The notes under the pieces: model-generated | The model's input: only the letters and a program-made list of their open reading frames with translations | Databases searched by the model: none | What the model was told of the DNA's origin: nothing | Part shown: piece by piece, positions 35,346 to 43,883 of the stretch | Layout of the letters: each line of letters starts with the position of its first letter | Position numbering within the stretch: the stretch's first letter is position 1 | Position numbers and translations under genes: made by a program | NCBI RefSeq assembly: GCF_020297055.1 | Contig: NZ_JAIXCQ010000015.1 | Span: 1 to 64,000, forward strand | DNA length: 64,000 bases | From: Isoptericola luteus | GTDB taxonomy: Bacteria > Actinomycetota > Actinomycetes > Actinomycetales > Cellulomonadaceae | Direction of reading: 5' to 3'

Positions 35346-36290
35346 GTGCACGTCTTCGTCACTGGCGGGACCGGCCATTCCGGTTCGCACATCATTCCCG
35401 AGCTCATCACCGCGGGGCACGAGGTCACCGGCCTGGCGCGGTCGGACACCGCAGCGGCGGCGCTGTCCGCGCTCGGTGCGAAGGTCCGCCGCGGCGACCT
35501 CCAGGACCTCGACGGGCTCAAGGCCGCGGCGGCGGACTCCGACGGCGTCGTCCACGTCGCACACCGGCAGGACCTGCTTCCGTCCGGTGGGATCGCCGCC
35601 ATGGCCGCCGCGGAGCTCCCGGTCATGCTCGCGTACGGCGAGGCGCTCGCGGGAACAGGGAAGCCGCTGGTCGCGGCGGGGAGCATCGGCTCACCCGGCA
35701 CCGGGCGGGACCTGGGCCGCCCGGCCACCGAGGACGACCCGGCGCTTGTCGTCGGCGACGAGCACCAGGGCACCCTGCGAGCCCGGAACGTCGTGGAGAC
35801 CGCCATCATCGGACTCGCCGAGCGGGGGGTGCGGTCCTCCGTCGTGCGGCTCGCCACGATTGCGCACGGCACCACCGATCGCGCCGGTTTTCTCCCCATG
35901 CTGATCGCTCTCGCCCAGCAGAGGGGCTTCGCCGGCTATCCCGGAGACGGCGAGAACCTGTGGAACGCCGTCCACGTCCGCGATGCCGCCTCCTTGTTCC
36001 GTCTGGCGCTGGAGAAGGGCCCTGCGGGCAGGTACTGGCACGCGGTCGAGGACGGCGGCATCCCGTTCCGCGAGATCGCCGAGGCGATCGGCAGCCGCCT
36101 GGGCGTGCCCGCCGTGAGCGTGCCCCTGGACGAGCTGATGCTGCCGGGGTACTTCGGGTTCCTCACGAACGTGGTCACGCAGAGCTATCCGACGTCCAAC
36201 GACATCACCCGCAAGACCCTCGGCTGGGCACCTGCTCAACCCAGCCTGCTCGACGATCTGGACAACGGGCACTACTTCCCCGCCGGCTGA
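35346..36290 (+). CDS. NAD-dependent epimerase/dehydratase family protein (extended SDR)
   Basis: Protein of 314 aa with the extended-SDR NAD motif FVTGGTGHSGSHIIPEL, a conserved DGLKAAAADSDGVVHVAH stretch and C-terminal substrate-binding region (VPLDELMLPGYFG). The classical YxxxK is not clear, so it may be an atypical reductase. AAGGAG lies 8 bases before the GTG at 35346; the longer frame overlaps the pseudogene. It ends at a hairpin terminator shared with the Pnkp gene. Confidence 0.88.
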   Translation: MHVFVTGGTGHSGSHIIPELITAGHEVTGLARSDTAAAALSALGAKVRRGDLQDLDGLKAAAADSDGVVHVAHRQDLLPSGGIAAMAAAELPVMLAYGEALAGTGKPLVAAGSIGSPGTGRDLGRPATEDDPALVVGDEHQGTLRARNVVETAIIGLAERGVRSSVVRLATIAHGTTDRAGFLPMLIALAQQRGFAGYPGDGENLWNAVHVRDAASLFRLALEKGPAGRYWHAVEDGGIPFREIAEAIGSRLGVPAVSVPLDELMLPGYFGFLTNVVTQSYPTSNDITRKTLGWAPAQPSLLDDLDNGHYFPAG

Positions 36291-36304
36291 CGGCGGGAGC
36301 CCGC

Positions 36305-36342
36305 ACGGCGCGTGTCCCCGCAGGCAGGGCGACACGCGCCGT
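36305..36342. terminator. Bidirectional hairpin terminator
   Basis: Perfect 12-base arms, acggcgcgtgtc at 36305-36316 and its complement at 36331-36342, enclose a 14-base loop. The hairpin lies between the convergent epimerase (+) and Pnkp (-) genes, so it can serve both. No U-run is present, as is usual in high-GC actinobacteria. Confidence 0.8.
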
Positions 36343-36345
36343 CGC

Positions 36346-38907
36346 TCACAGCCTCGGGTCGACGGGTTCGGACTCCAACGCGAGCACGGCGAACGCCATC
36401 TGGTGCACGGACCACAGGGGCTCTCCGGCGAGGAACCGGGTGAGCGCCTCGATGCCCAGGCCGTGCTCACGGAGCGCGAGGTTCCGTTTGCGGCCCAGCC
36501 CGCGGTTCCGCAGCACGTCGAGGGAGTCGGTGTAGTCCGGGCCGTAGATGATGCGCAGGTACTCCCGTCCGCGGACCTTCAGTCCCGGCTGGACACGCTT
36601 GGTGGGCGCAGCTGGCTTGACCACCATCCCCTCACCGCCCGCGGCGGTCAGGTCGAGCCACCATCGGGTCGCCTCGGCCCTCTGCTCCGCGGAGGTCAGG
36701 TCGACGAAGCGGTGCCGGGTAGGGGTGATCAAGGGGTCTGTCAGCGTCGCGATCTTCTCCAGGTGCCAGCGGTGGGTCTCGGTCGCTGCCAGGGCTCGGC
36801 CCTCGGCAGCAAGGATCTGGAACGGGGCGAGCGTGACACCCTCCAATCCGTCGGTACGGCGCACGTAGGCCCCGTATGCCGCTCGGTAGGCAGCCGCGTT
36901 GGCCTCGCGGCTCGCCACGCGCCCGGCCAGCGCCGAGACGTCCAGGCCACGGGAGGCGGCGCGGGCGAGCGCCGCAGATGCCTCGGGGAGCGCGGTGAGC
37001 GCGGCCGCGCCGACGGAGGCGTACTGCTCCTTGATCAGCCCTTCGGCCTTGGCAGACCAGGGGAGCAGCTCGCAGTCCAGGGCGACCCAGTCGGTGTCGA
37101 GCTCCTCGAACAGCGGGGACACCGCGTCGGTGAGCCGCGCCACGAGCTCGTCGTGGCCGTGCGAGAAGAACGCCCGTCCCGTGCGGGTGTAGACGACTCC
37201 GGTGGTGCCGTCGGAGACCGCGAACCGGCGTCGTGCGGCCTCGGCGTCGCGGGCGAGCACGGCGACAGCCCGTGAGCCCATGTGCTTCTCCTCGCAGACG
37301 ACCTCGCCCACGCCCGCCGCGGCGTACTCGGCGAACGCCTGCTCGGGGTGCTCGAGGAACCCGTCGAGGGTCGACGTCGGTGCCGGGGCCATGGTCGGCG
37401 GCAGGTAGATCAGCCAGCGCGGGTCCACGGCGAACCGACTCATCACCTCCAGCGCGGCGGCAGCGTTCTCCTCGGGGATCTTGACCCGTCCGGCGTGCTC
37501 GGTGGTGTGCCAGCGGGTGCCGGCGACGTCGTCGATGTTCAGCGCGGTCGGCTCGCGTTCCTCGGCCCCGGCAGCGGGCGTGAGCGGACGAACGGGCTCG
37601 TAGTACTGCTCGAGCGCCGCAACCTGCACGACCTCCTTCTCCGGGTACCGCAGCGCGGTGAGCCGGCCGCCGAACACGACACCCGTGTCGAGGCAGATCG
37701 TGTTGTTGACCCATTCCGGCTCCAGGACCGGGGTGTGCCCGTAGACGACCATGGCCTTGCCGCGGTACTCCCGCGCCCACGGGTAGCGGACCGGGAGGCC
37801 GTACTCGTCGGTCTCGCCGGTGGTGTCGCCATACAGCGCGAACGACCGGACGCGCGCGGAGGACCGCCCGTGATAGGCCTCCTTGAGCCCGGCGTGCGCG
37901 ACGACGAGGCGGCCGTCGTCGAGGACGAGGTGGCTCAGCAGGCGGTCCATGAACGCCCGCGCGTCCTGGGTGAAGGCCGGCCCGGCGGCCTCGAGCTGGG
38001 CGAGGGACTCACCCAGCCCGTGCTGGACCTGGACCTTCGCGCCCTTGAGTGCGCGCACCAGCTTGGCCTCGTGGTTGCCGGCCACGCACAGTGCCGCACC
38101 GCCGGCGGTCATCCCCATGACGAGGCGCAGCACGCCGGGAGTGTCCGGTCCGCGGTCGACGAGGTCACCGACGAACACCGCGGTCCTGCCCTCGGGATGA
38201 GCGGCGTCGACCGCGCGCCCCGCGTCGTCGCGCGTGATCGCGTAGCCGAGCTTCTCCAGCAGCATGACCAGCTCGGTGGCGCAGCCGTGGACGTCGCCCA
38301 CGATGTCGAACGGTCCGCGCAGCTCACGTCGGTCGTTCCACGGCTTCTCCGGCGTGATCACGACCCTCTCGATCTCGTCCCCGCGCAGCACGTGCACGCG
38401 ACGGAAGCCCTCCTTGCGCAGGAGCCGCAGAGACCGCTTGAGATCCTTGTGCTGGCGCGCGACCACGTGTGCGCCGAAGCCGCGGTCCGGGCGCCGCGCG
38501 TTGCGTTCGACGGCGACGGCCTCGGGCACGTCCAGGACGATCGCGTCGACCAGGACGTTGTTCTCCTTGGCGAGCCTGACCAGCGAGGCCCGGGCGGACG
38601 CCTGCACGTTGGTGGCGTCGACGACCGTCAGCAGGCCGCGCCGAAGGCGGGTCCCGACGATGTAGTGCAGGACGTCGAAGGCGTCTGGGGTGGCTGCCTG
38701 GTCGTTCGGGTCGTCGGACACCAGCCCACGGCAGAAGTCCGAGGAGACCACCTGGGAGCTCCTGAAGTGCGCGGCGCCGAAGGTCGTCTTGCCGCTGCCG
38801 GACACGCCGACCAGCAGTACCAGACCCATCGACGGCACACCGATCTCACGCACCTCGGTCCCTGCGTCGTTCATGGTCTCCTCGTCGGGCTCGGTGCGCT
38901 CAGCCAC
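36346..38907 (-). CDS. pnkp: Polynucleotide kinase-phosphatase-ligase (Pnkp) of bacterial RNA repair
   Basis: Three-domain RNA repair enzyme of 853 aa. The N-terminal 5' kinase has P-loop GVSGSGKTT (34-42). The central metallophosphatase has DIVGDVHGC (201-209), GDLVDRG (247-253) and GNHE (277-280); it removes 2',3'-cyclic phosphate or 3' phosphate ends. The C-terminal adenylyltransferase/ligase has Lys541 in EKHMGSR and EGMVVK. Length matches characterised Pnkp proteins. It acts with Hen1, whose gene is directly upstream and overlaps it by 8 bases, to repair cut RNAs such as ribotoxin-cleaved tRNAs. The start is GTG 38907. Confidence 0.95.
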   Translation of the reverse strand: MAERTEPDEETMNDAGTEVREIGVPSMGLVLLVGVSGSGKTTFGAAHFRSSQVVSSDFCRGLVSDDPNDQAATPDAFDVLHYIVGTRLRRGLLTVVDATNVQASARASLVRLAKENNVLVDAIVLDVPEAVAVERNARRPDRGFGAHVVARQHKDLKRSLRLLRKEGFRRVHVLRGDEIERVVITPEKPWNDRRELRGPFDIVGDVHGCATELVMLLEKLGYAITRDDAGRAVDAAHPEGRTAVFVGDLVDRGPDTPGVLRLVMGMTAGGAALCVAGNHEAKLVRALKGAKVQVQHGLGESLAQLEAAGPAFTQDARAFMDRLLSHLVLDDGRLVVAHAGLKEAYHGRSSARVRSFALYGDTTGETDEYGLPVRYPWAREYRGKAMVVYGHTPVLEPEWVNNTICLDTGVVFGGRLTALRYPEKEVVQVAALEQYYEPVRPLTPAAGAEEREPTALNIDDVAGTRWHTTEHAGRVKIPEENAAAALEVMSRFAVDPRWLIYLPPTMAPAPTSTLDGFLEHPEQAFAEYAAAGVGEVVCEEKHMGSRAVAVLARDAEAARRRFAVSDGTTGVVYTRTGRAFFSHGHDELVARLTDAVSPLFEELDTDWVALDCELLPWSAKAEGLIKEQYASVGAAALTALPEASAALARAASRGLDVSALAGRVASREANAAAYRAAYGAYVRRTDGLEGVTLAPFQILAAEGRALAATETHRWHLEKIATLTDPLITPTRHRFVDLTSAEQRAEATRWWLDLTAAGGEGMVVKPAAPTKRVQPGLKVRGREYLRIIYGPDYTDSLDVLRNRGLGRKRNLALREHGLGIEALTRFLAGEPLWSVHQMAFAVLALESEPVDPRL

Positions 38908-40297
38908 GGCGGAACACCGCCATCTGGGTCGGTGTGCCCAGCTCGGGGTCGCGGTCGCCGACCCCGCGGAGCTCGACCGTGTAGCCGTGGTCTCCGGCGA
39001 CCCGGGTGGCCCAGGACTCGAACTCCGCGCGGCTCCATTCGAACCGGTGGTCGGGATGCCGCATGCCGGTGAGGTCTTCGTAGTTCGCGTTGTACTCCCG
39101 GTTCGGGGTCGTCACCAGGACGGCGCGCGGCCGCGCCGTGGCGAGGACGACGCGCTCGAGGGCGGCCAGACGTGGCGGGTCGACGTGCTCGACGACCTCC
39201 ATCAGCACCGCGGCGTCGAACCCGGCGAACCGGGCGTCCTCGTACGTCAGGGCGCCCTGGAACAGGTCGATCCGGGCCGCCTGGCGGTCGCCGACCGTGT
39301 CGAGATGCAGCCTGCGCGCGGCGATCTGGAGCGACCGGGTCGAGACGTCCGTGCCCGTGACCTTGGTGAAGGACGGCTCGGCGGCGAGCTTGGCCAGGAA
39401 CTGGCCCGGGCCGCACCCCAGGTCGATCACCGACCGTGCCCCGAGCTCCCGCAACGCTTCGAGCACGGCCTCGTGCCGCTGCACGTTGAGCGACGCACGC
39501 CGCGCCGGTGGCTGCAGGGCCTCCTCGTCCTCGGGCGGCTCGAGCGCGTCCTCGGTGGTGTCGTCCAGCTCGGCAAGACGCGCCAGCGCGACGCGGGGCA
39601 GGGAGGAGCTCCGGCCCAGGTAGCGGCGGGTGATGAGCTCGCGATCGGGGTGCGCGGTCAGCCATCCCTCGCCGGAACGGAGCAGCTTGTCCACCTCATC
39701 GTCGCTCTGCCAGTAGTGCTTCGCCTCGTCCAGCACCGGCAGGAGCACGTGCAGCTGGTTCAGCGCGTCGGCCAGCCGGACGTCACCGCTCAGGCTCAGG
39801 GAGACGTACCGGGAGTCGCCCCACTCCGGGAACCGGTCGTCCAGCGCGATCGGGTCGGCCGTCACCGTCCATCCCAAGGGTTCGAACACCCTGCGGGCGA
39901 TCTCCGGGCCACCGCGGCACGGCAGCACCGGGACGCGGATCTCCAGGGGCATCGGCGCGTCGGCGACGGCCTGGCGGGCGTCCGACCGGCCTCGGCGGGC
40001 GGTGCTGAACACGTCCGCGAGGGCGACGCCGAGCAGCGACGAGGCCGCGTACGACCGGTCGTTGACGTACTTGGCCAGCGAGAAGTCCGGCGTCCTCCTG
40101 CCCGCCGACCGGGCGAGGCGTACCGGGTCGATCTCGACCAGCAGGGCCACCGTGCAGCGCTCGTCCGACGCCTCGGGGTAGAACACCGTCGCCGTCCCGA
40201 ACGACTGGCGGAGCTCCTGCACCCGGTCCGGATGCTTGTGCAGCAGATGACCCAGGTCCGTCGCCGGGCGGTGGGTGGTCGTCAGGGTCAGGAGCAC
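38900..40297 (-). CDS. hen1: 3'-terminal RNA ribose 2'-O-methyltransferase Hen1
   Basis: Protein of 465 aa. The N-terminal Hen1-L region (LLTLTTTHRPATDLGHLLHKHP, SFGTATVFYPEA) is a Pnkp-activating domain; the C-terminal part is a SAM-dependent methyltransferase (VIDLGCGPGQFLAKL) with the metal-binding EVVEHVDPPRL and HRFEWSRAEFESWA stretch of the Hen1 clade. It methylates the 2'-OH of the 3' end of broken RNA before ligation, making the repaired site resistant to recleavage. GTG 40297 matches the usual MLLTLTTT start. It overlaps the Pnkp start. Confidence 0.95.
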   Translation of the reverse strand: MLLTLTTTHRPATDLGHLLHKHPDRVQELRQSFGTATVFYPEASDERCTVALLVEIDPVRLARSAGRRTPDFSLAKYVNDRSYAASSLLGVALADVFSTARRGRSDARQAVADAPMPLEIRVPVLPCRGGPEIARRVFEPLGWTVTADPIALDDRFPEWGDSRYVSLSLSGDVRLADALNQLHVLLPVLDEAKHYWQSDDEVDKLLRSGEGWLTAHPDRELITRRYLGRSSSLPRVALARLAELDDTTEDALEPPEDEEALQPPARRASLNVQRHEAVLEALRELGARSVIDLGCGPGQFLAKLAAEPSFTKVTGTDVSTRSLQIAARRLHLDTVGDRQAARIDLFQGALTYEDARFAGFDAAVLMEVVEHVDPPRLAALERVVLATARPRAVLVTTPNREYNANYEDLTGMRHPDHRFEWSRAEFESWATRVAGDHGYTVELRGVGDRDPELGTPTQMAVFRRG

Positions 40298-40399
40298 GCA
40301 CGCATCATGCCCTGGGGCACGTGGCCGATGCACGCGGGTTTCGTACGTGACCTGCGGGGAACCAGCCGCCGGCGTGTACCGGCGGCGCTTCGGCGCCCA

Positions 40400-42070
40400 T
40401 CAGGCGCTGCCGGGATCGTCGGGGTCGCCGGTGGGTCCCGCCTCGCCCGGCTGGGTCGGGTCGTCGGTGACGGTGGGTTCGGACGAGGGTTCGGTCGTCT
40501 CCGTGGGGGTGGGCTCCGACGAAGGTTCGGTCGTCTCCGTGGGGGTGGGCTCCGACGTCTCCGTCGGCGTCGAGGGATCCGTCGGCGTCTCGGTGGGTGT
40601 GGAGGTGTCGGTGGGCGTCCCGCTGGGCGTGGGGGTCGGGGTGGGCGACGGCGTCGGGGTCTGCGTCCGTGCGGGGCGCGACGTCGGGGCGTTCGTGGGA
40701 GCCGGCGGAGCGGTCGTGGACGGGGTCCTCGTCGTGCTCGGCGACGGGCTGTGCGTGACGGGCACGACCGGTTGGTCGTTCCCGTCGCCCTGGGGCCAGT
40801 AGGTGATCGCGCCCACGGTCGCCGCCGCCAGGACGAGGACGAGCACGACGAGCGCGACCCACCTCAGGCTCGAGGCGGTGGTCCGCCGGGCGCCCGGCTC
40901 GGAAGGGTCCGACGCGGCAGCCTCCCCGGCGGGGAGCTCCGCACCGGGGTCGGGCGTGGGCCCCGCCACGACCTCGTCGAGCGGGCGCGTGGCCTCGACC
41001 TCGTCGCCGCTGGCGCTCAACCGGGTCGTGACGTCCGCCGCACCGGCCGCCGCACCGATGCTCCCGACGGCCGCCGTCCGCGCCGGGTCCTCCGACGGCA
41101 CGTTCTCCATCGCGGCCGTCCGGTCCGGGCGAGGCCTGTGGGCGCCCGGGGTGCTCCCCACGCCGAGGCTCGCCGTCGTGGCGATCAGCGTGGCCACGGT
41201 GGCCCCCATCGCGCCGGCGGTGGCGAACCGTCGTGCCGGGTTCTTGGCCATCGCGCGGGTGACGAACCGGTCCGCGAGCACCGGGACGTCGGCGCGTCGC
41301 GCCGAGGGTGCGGGCACGGGGGCGTGGACGTGGGCGCGCAGGACGTCGGTGGGCCGGGCCCGCTCGTACGGTGCGCTGCCGGTGAGGGCGAAGTACGTCA
41401 GCGCCCCGACCGAGTACAGGTCGCTGCGAGCGTCGAGTGGTCGCCCCTGGGCCTGTTCGGGCGACATGTACGCCGCCGAACCGGTCACGACGTCTCCGTC
41501 GCCCTCGCCGCCGGCGACGGTCGCCAGACCGAGATCGAGCAGCCCGACCGACATCGTGCCGTCGTCGTGCCGGTCGACCACGACGTTGCGCGGGCTCACG
41601 TCGCGATGCACGAGACCGGCGTCGTGGACCGCGCGCAGCCCGTCGAGCAGGGCGCCCACGACGGTGAGGGCTTCCCGCCACGGCAGGCCGCCGTCCGCCG
41701 CCAGCTCGGAGAGCGGCTGGCCGGGGAGACGACGCATCAGGAGCCAGGGCACTGTCGCACCCGCGACCTCGTCCTCCCCGGTGTCGAGGACCTTCGCCAC
41801 GCCGGGGTGGTCGACCTGGGCGGAGGCGGCGATCTCGCGCGCCAGGGCGGCGCGCGCCACCTCGTCGTCGACCAGGTGCGGGTGCAGGACCTTGACGAGC
41901 AGCCGGGGCTCGGCCTCCGCGCCGGTGGCGGCGTCCTCCAGGCGGGTGGCTTCGTACACGGTGTACGTCCCCCCGGTGCCCACCAGGTCGCCCACCGCGT
42001 AGCCTCCACCGAGGATCACCTGGCCGTCCGCGGAATCCCCGGCCGGCTCCTTCGTCGTCATGTCGTTCAC
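40400..42070 (-). CDS. Membrane Ser/Thr protein kinase with Thr/Pro-rich extracellular tail
   Basis: Protein of 556 aa. The kinase domain (about 18-290) has a glycine loop VGTGGTYTVYEAT, the ATP lysine in RLLVKVLHPHL, catalytic loop VHRDVSPRNVVVD and the metal site DLGLAT (DLG for the usual DFG). A juxtamembrane Ala/Pro/Asp-rich linker is followed by one membrane helix (WVALVVLVLVLAAATVGAI) and a Thr/Pro/Ser/Glu-rich extracellular tail with repeats of TPTETTEPSSEP. No PASTA domains are seen. The start is GTG 42070 or ATG 42061. The downstream neighbour on the same strand is the Hen1 gene; the upstream STAS gene is divergent. Confidence 0.92.
   Translation of the reverse strand: MNDMTTKEPAGDSADGQVILGGGYAVGDLVGTGGTYTVYEATRLEDAATGAEAEPRLLVKVLHPHLVDDEVARAALAREIAASAQVDHPGVAKVLDTGEDEVAGATVPWLLMRRLPGQPLSELAADGGLPWREALTVVGALLDGLRAVHDAGLVHRDVSPRNVVVDRHDDGTMSVGLLDLGLATVAGGEGDGDVVTGSAAYMSPEQAQGRPLDARSDLYSVGALTYFALTGSAPYERARPTDVLRAHVHAPVPAPSARRADVPVLADRFVTRAMAKNPARRFATAGAMGATVATLIATTASLGVGSTPGAHRPRPDRTAAMENVPSEDPARTAAVGSIGAAAGAADVTTRLSASGDEVEATRPLDEVVAGPTPDPGAELPAGEAAASDPSEPGARRTTASSLRWVALVVLVLVLAAATVGAITYWPQGDGNDQPVVPVTHSPSPSTTRTPSTTAPPAPTNAPTSRPARTQTPTPSPTPTPTPSGTPTDTSTPTETPTDPSTPTETSEPTPTETTEPSSEPTPTETTEPSSEPTVTDDPTQPGEAGPTGDPDDPGSA
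40488..40559. repeat. Tandem 36-base repeat in the kinase tail
   Basis: The 36-base unit at 40488-40523 is repeated almost exactly at 40524-40559. It encodes the TPTETTEPSSEP dodecapeptide repeat of the extracellular tail and probably arose by slippage; tail length may vary between strains. Confidence 0.8.
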
Positions 42071-42391
42071 TGCTTCGTTCTCGGAGGGGCGGGACGGGAA
42101 AGTGCCGCAGGAGCGGATCTCTCGGTCATATCAGTCATACGCCTCCACAGGATAGGTGGTGGAGCGCCGTGCACCGTGGCCCTCGTCGTCGGGCGCGCGC
42201 TGTGGGCCACTCGAGTGGCGGCACCAGGATGGCAGCATCGGGGATGCTTCGCGCGTGTGAACAGACGGTAAAGAATTCCTCTACGCAGGTTCCGTTCCTG
42301 GTGCGGACGGGTGTACCGTGGCGGCGTCGCGACAACGAGGTCGCGAGTTCCGATCGCAGCGTTCACCCATGAGGGCGCAGGTGGTAGGACC
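42071..42391. promoter_or_regulatory. Divergent region, kinase / STAS gene
   Basis: This 321-base gap contains no gene. A possible alternative-sigma promoter for the STAS gene is GTTCCG at 42289-42294 and GGGTGT at 42309-42314, spaced 14 bases, resembling the SigB/SigF pattern. The assignment is by eye only. Confidence 0.3.
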
Positions 42392-42775
42392 ATGCAGGAC
42401 GAAGGTGCAGCAGTGACCGTCTCTAGTGAGGCACGGACCGGGGGCATCGCCCTGGTCGAGCGTCCCGGCGCGAGCGTCGTGGAGCTGTGGGGGGAGATCG
42501 ACATCACCCTCCGCAACGAGGCGGGCGCGGCGCTCGCCGGTGCCTTCCAGCGTGACCTCCCCGTGGTGGTGGACACCTCGCGGGTCACGTTCATCGACTC
42601 CGCCGGAGTGGCGTTCCTCGTGCAGCTCTGCCGGATCGGCCGCGACGAGGGCTTGAACGTCACCGTCTACCGCCCGCCGCAGGTCGTCCGCGAGACGCTG
42701 CACATGCTCGACCTCGAGATCACCGACACGCCGAGCCACGCCTCGGTGCACCACATGCGGCACGTCGCGCACTGA
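42392..42775 (+). CDS. STAS domain protein, anti-sigma factor antagonist-like
   Basis: Protein of 127 aa with a STAS fold: VVELWGEIDITLRNEAGAAL, VVVDTSRVTFIDSAGVAFLVQL (phosphorylatable Ser in DSAG) and a C-terminal helix. Such proteins free a sigma factor by binding its anti-sigma partner. No anti-sigma kinase gene is adjacent, so the partner is elsewhere. ATG 42392 is taken as start; GTG 42413 with a GAAGG site upstream is an alternative. Confidence 0.88.
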   Translation: MQDEGAAVTVSSEARTGGIALVERPGASVVELWGEIDITLRNEAGAALAGAFQRDLPVVVDTSRVTFIDSAGVAFLVQLCRIGRDEGLNVTVYRPPQVVRETLHMLDLEITDTPSHASVHHMRHVAH

Positions 42776-42865
42776 CGGTGCTGACCGACGGTGCTCACCG
42801 GCGCGGGCCGGTGAGCACCGCCAGTGAGCACCGCCAGTGAGCACCGTCGGTTAGCACCGTCAGTG
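42770..42865. terminator. Bidirectional terminator built from 13-base repeats
   Basis: The arms 42770-42798 and 42837-42865 are inverted copies with one mismatch over 29 bases. Each contains the core gacggtgct or its complement. Inside the right arm the 13-base unit gtgagcaccgcca is tandemly repeated (42811 onwards, two exact copies then two variants). Both convergent stop codons, of the STAS gene (TGA 42773-42775) and PpgK (complement at 42860-42862), fall in the arms. Confidence 0.75.
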
Positions 42866-43633
42866 GGCGTCGGCCGCGATCGCGGCGGCCCCGACGATGC
42901 CTGCCCGGTTGCGCAGGGTCGCGGGGATGATCGGCGCCCGCAGGTCGAGCAGCGGCAGGAACTTCTCGTGGTGCTTGCTCACCCCGCCGCCGACGACGAC
43001 GAGCTCGGGGGAGAGCAGCATCTCGACGGTCTCGAAGTAGCGCTGCAGGCGCTCGGCCCACTGCTCCCACGACAGGTCGTCCCGCTCGCGCGCGGACTCC
43101 GCGGCGCGCGACTCGGCGTCGTGCCCGTCGATCTCCAGGTGGCCCAGCTCGGTGTTCGGCACCAGGACGCCGTCCACCAGCAGCGCCGAGCCGATGCCCG
43201 TCCCGAGGGTCACCATGAGGACGACGCCGTCCTGCCCCGCAGCGGCGCCGTAGCGCTGCTCGCCCACGCCCGCGGCGTCGGCGTCGTTCACGGCACGCAC
43301 CTCGCGACCCGTCGTGCGGTGCACCAGGTCCGGCAGGTCGACGCCCGTCCACGACTGGTCGAGGTTGGCGATGAACCGGACCACGCCGTGGTCCATCGGG
43401 GCGGGGAACGCCACGCCGACGGGCACGTCGTCGGCCAGGTGGAAGGAGTCGACGAGCTCCGCGAGCACGTCGGCCACCGCCTGCGGCGTCGACGCCTGCG
43501 GGGTGGGGATCCGCCGGCGCTCGTCGGCGAACTCACCGGTCGCCACGTCGACGGGCGCTCCCTTGATCCCGGACCCGCCGATGTCGATGCCGAACGCGAC
43601 GTGCTTCGATACGTGCTCTGATGCCACGGACAT
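42860..43633 (-). CDS. ppgK: Polyphosphate glucokinase (ROK family)
   Basis: Protein of 257 aa that phosphorylates glucose with polyphosphate (or ATP). Signature segments are [29 protein letters not shown], the ROK motif [13 protein letters not shown], and [16 protein letters not shown]. Sizes of 250-270 aa are typical of actinobacterial PpgK. It is the consumption side of the polyphosphate pool that the VTC-type protein at 17060 may make. ATG 43633 is used; ATG 43642 is also in frame. Confidence 0.93.
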   Translation of the reverse strand: MSVASEHVSKHVAFGIDIGGSGIKGAPVDVATGEFADERRRIPTPQASTPQAVADVLAELVDSFHLADDVPVGVAFPAPMDHGVVRFIANLDQSWTGVDLPDLVHRTTGREVRAVNDADAAGVGEQRYGAAAGQDGVVLMVTLGTGIGSALLVDGVLVPNTELGHLEIDGHDAESRAAESARERDDLSWEQWAERLQRYFETVEMLLSPELVVVGGGVSKHHEKFLPLLDLRAPIIPATLRNRAGIVGAAAIAADAH

Positions 43634-43661
43634 GGGCCCCATCTTGGTGCAGGATCGAACC

Positions 43662-43859
43662 ATGAGCGACAAGAGTCCGGTGCAGTACTGGTACAACACC
43701 TCGACCGGGCAGGTCGAGGAGGGCACGGAGCGGTCCAGCTGGACGAACCGGCTGGGGCCGTACCCGACCAGGGAGGCCGCCGAGCGGGCCCTGGACACGG
43801 CCAAGCAGCGCAACGACTCCTGGGAGGAAGAGGAGGCCGACTGGCGCGGTCACGCCTGA
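43662..43859 (+). CDS. Small SPOR-like domain protein
   Basis: Protein of 65 aa ([44 protein letters not shown]). A short protein of this pattern is common in actinobacteria and is annotated as a SPOR domain protein, since the aromatic strands resemble half a SPOR fold that binds peptidoglycan; no export signal is visible, so that role is doubtful. It is divergent from ppgK. Confidence 0.85.
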   Translation: MSDKSPVQYWYNTSTGQVEEGTERSSWTNRLGPYPTREAAERALDTAKQRNDSWEEEEADWRGHA

Positions 43860-43883
43860 CGGACCGCGCCGGCCGGCGCCCCC

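Noticed and set aside
40488-40559. Possible CRISPR array
   Set aside because: Only two direct copies, without spacers, in frame with a coding repeat of the kinase tail; it is a tandem repeat in a gene.
38690-42271. A 1193-codon + strand frame across Pnkp, Hen1 and the kinase
   Set aside because: Three real genes with clear motifs lie on the opposite strand; the long frame has no recognisable domains.
42770-42865. Possible CRISPR-like repeats of 13 bases
   Set aside because: Units are contiguous and arranged as an inverted repeat between convergent genes, with no spacers; a terminator explains it better.
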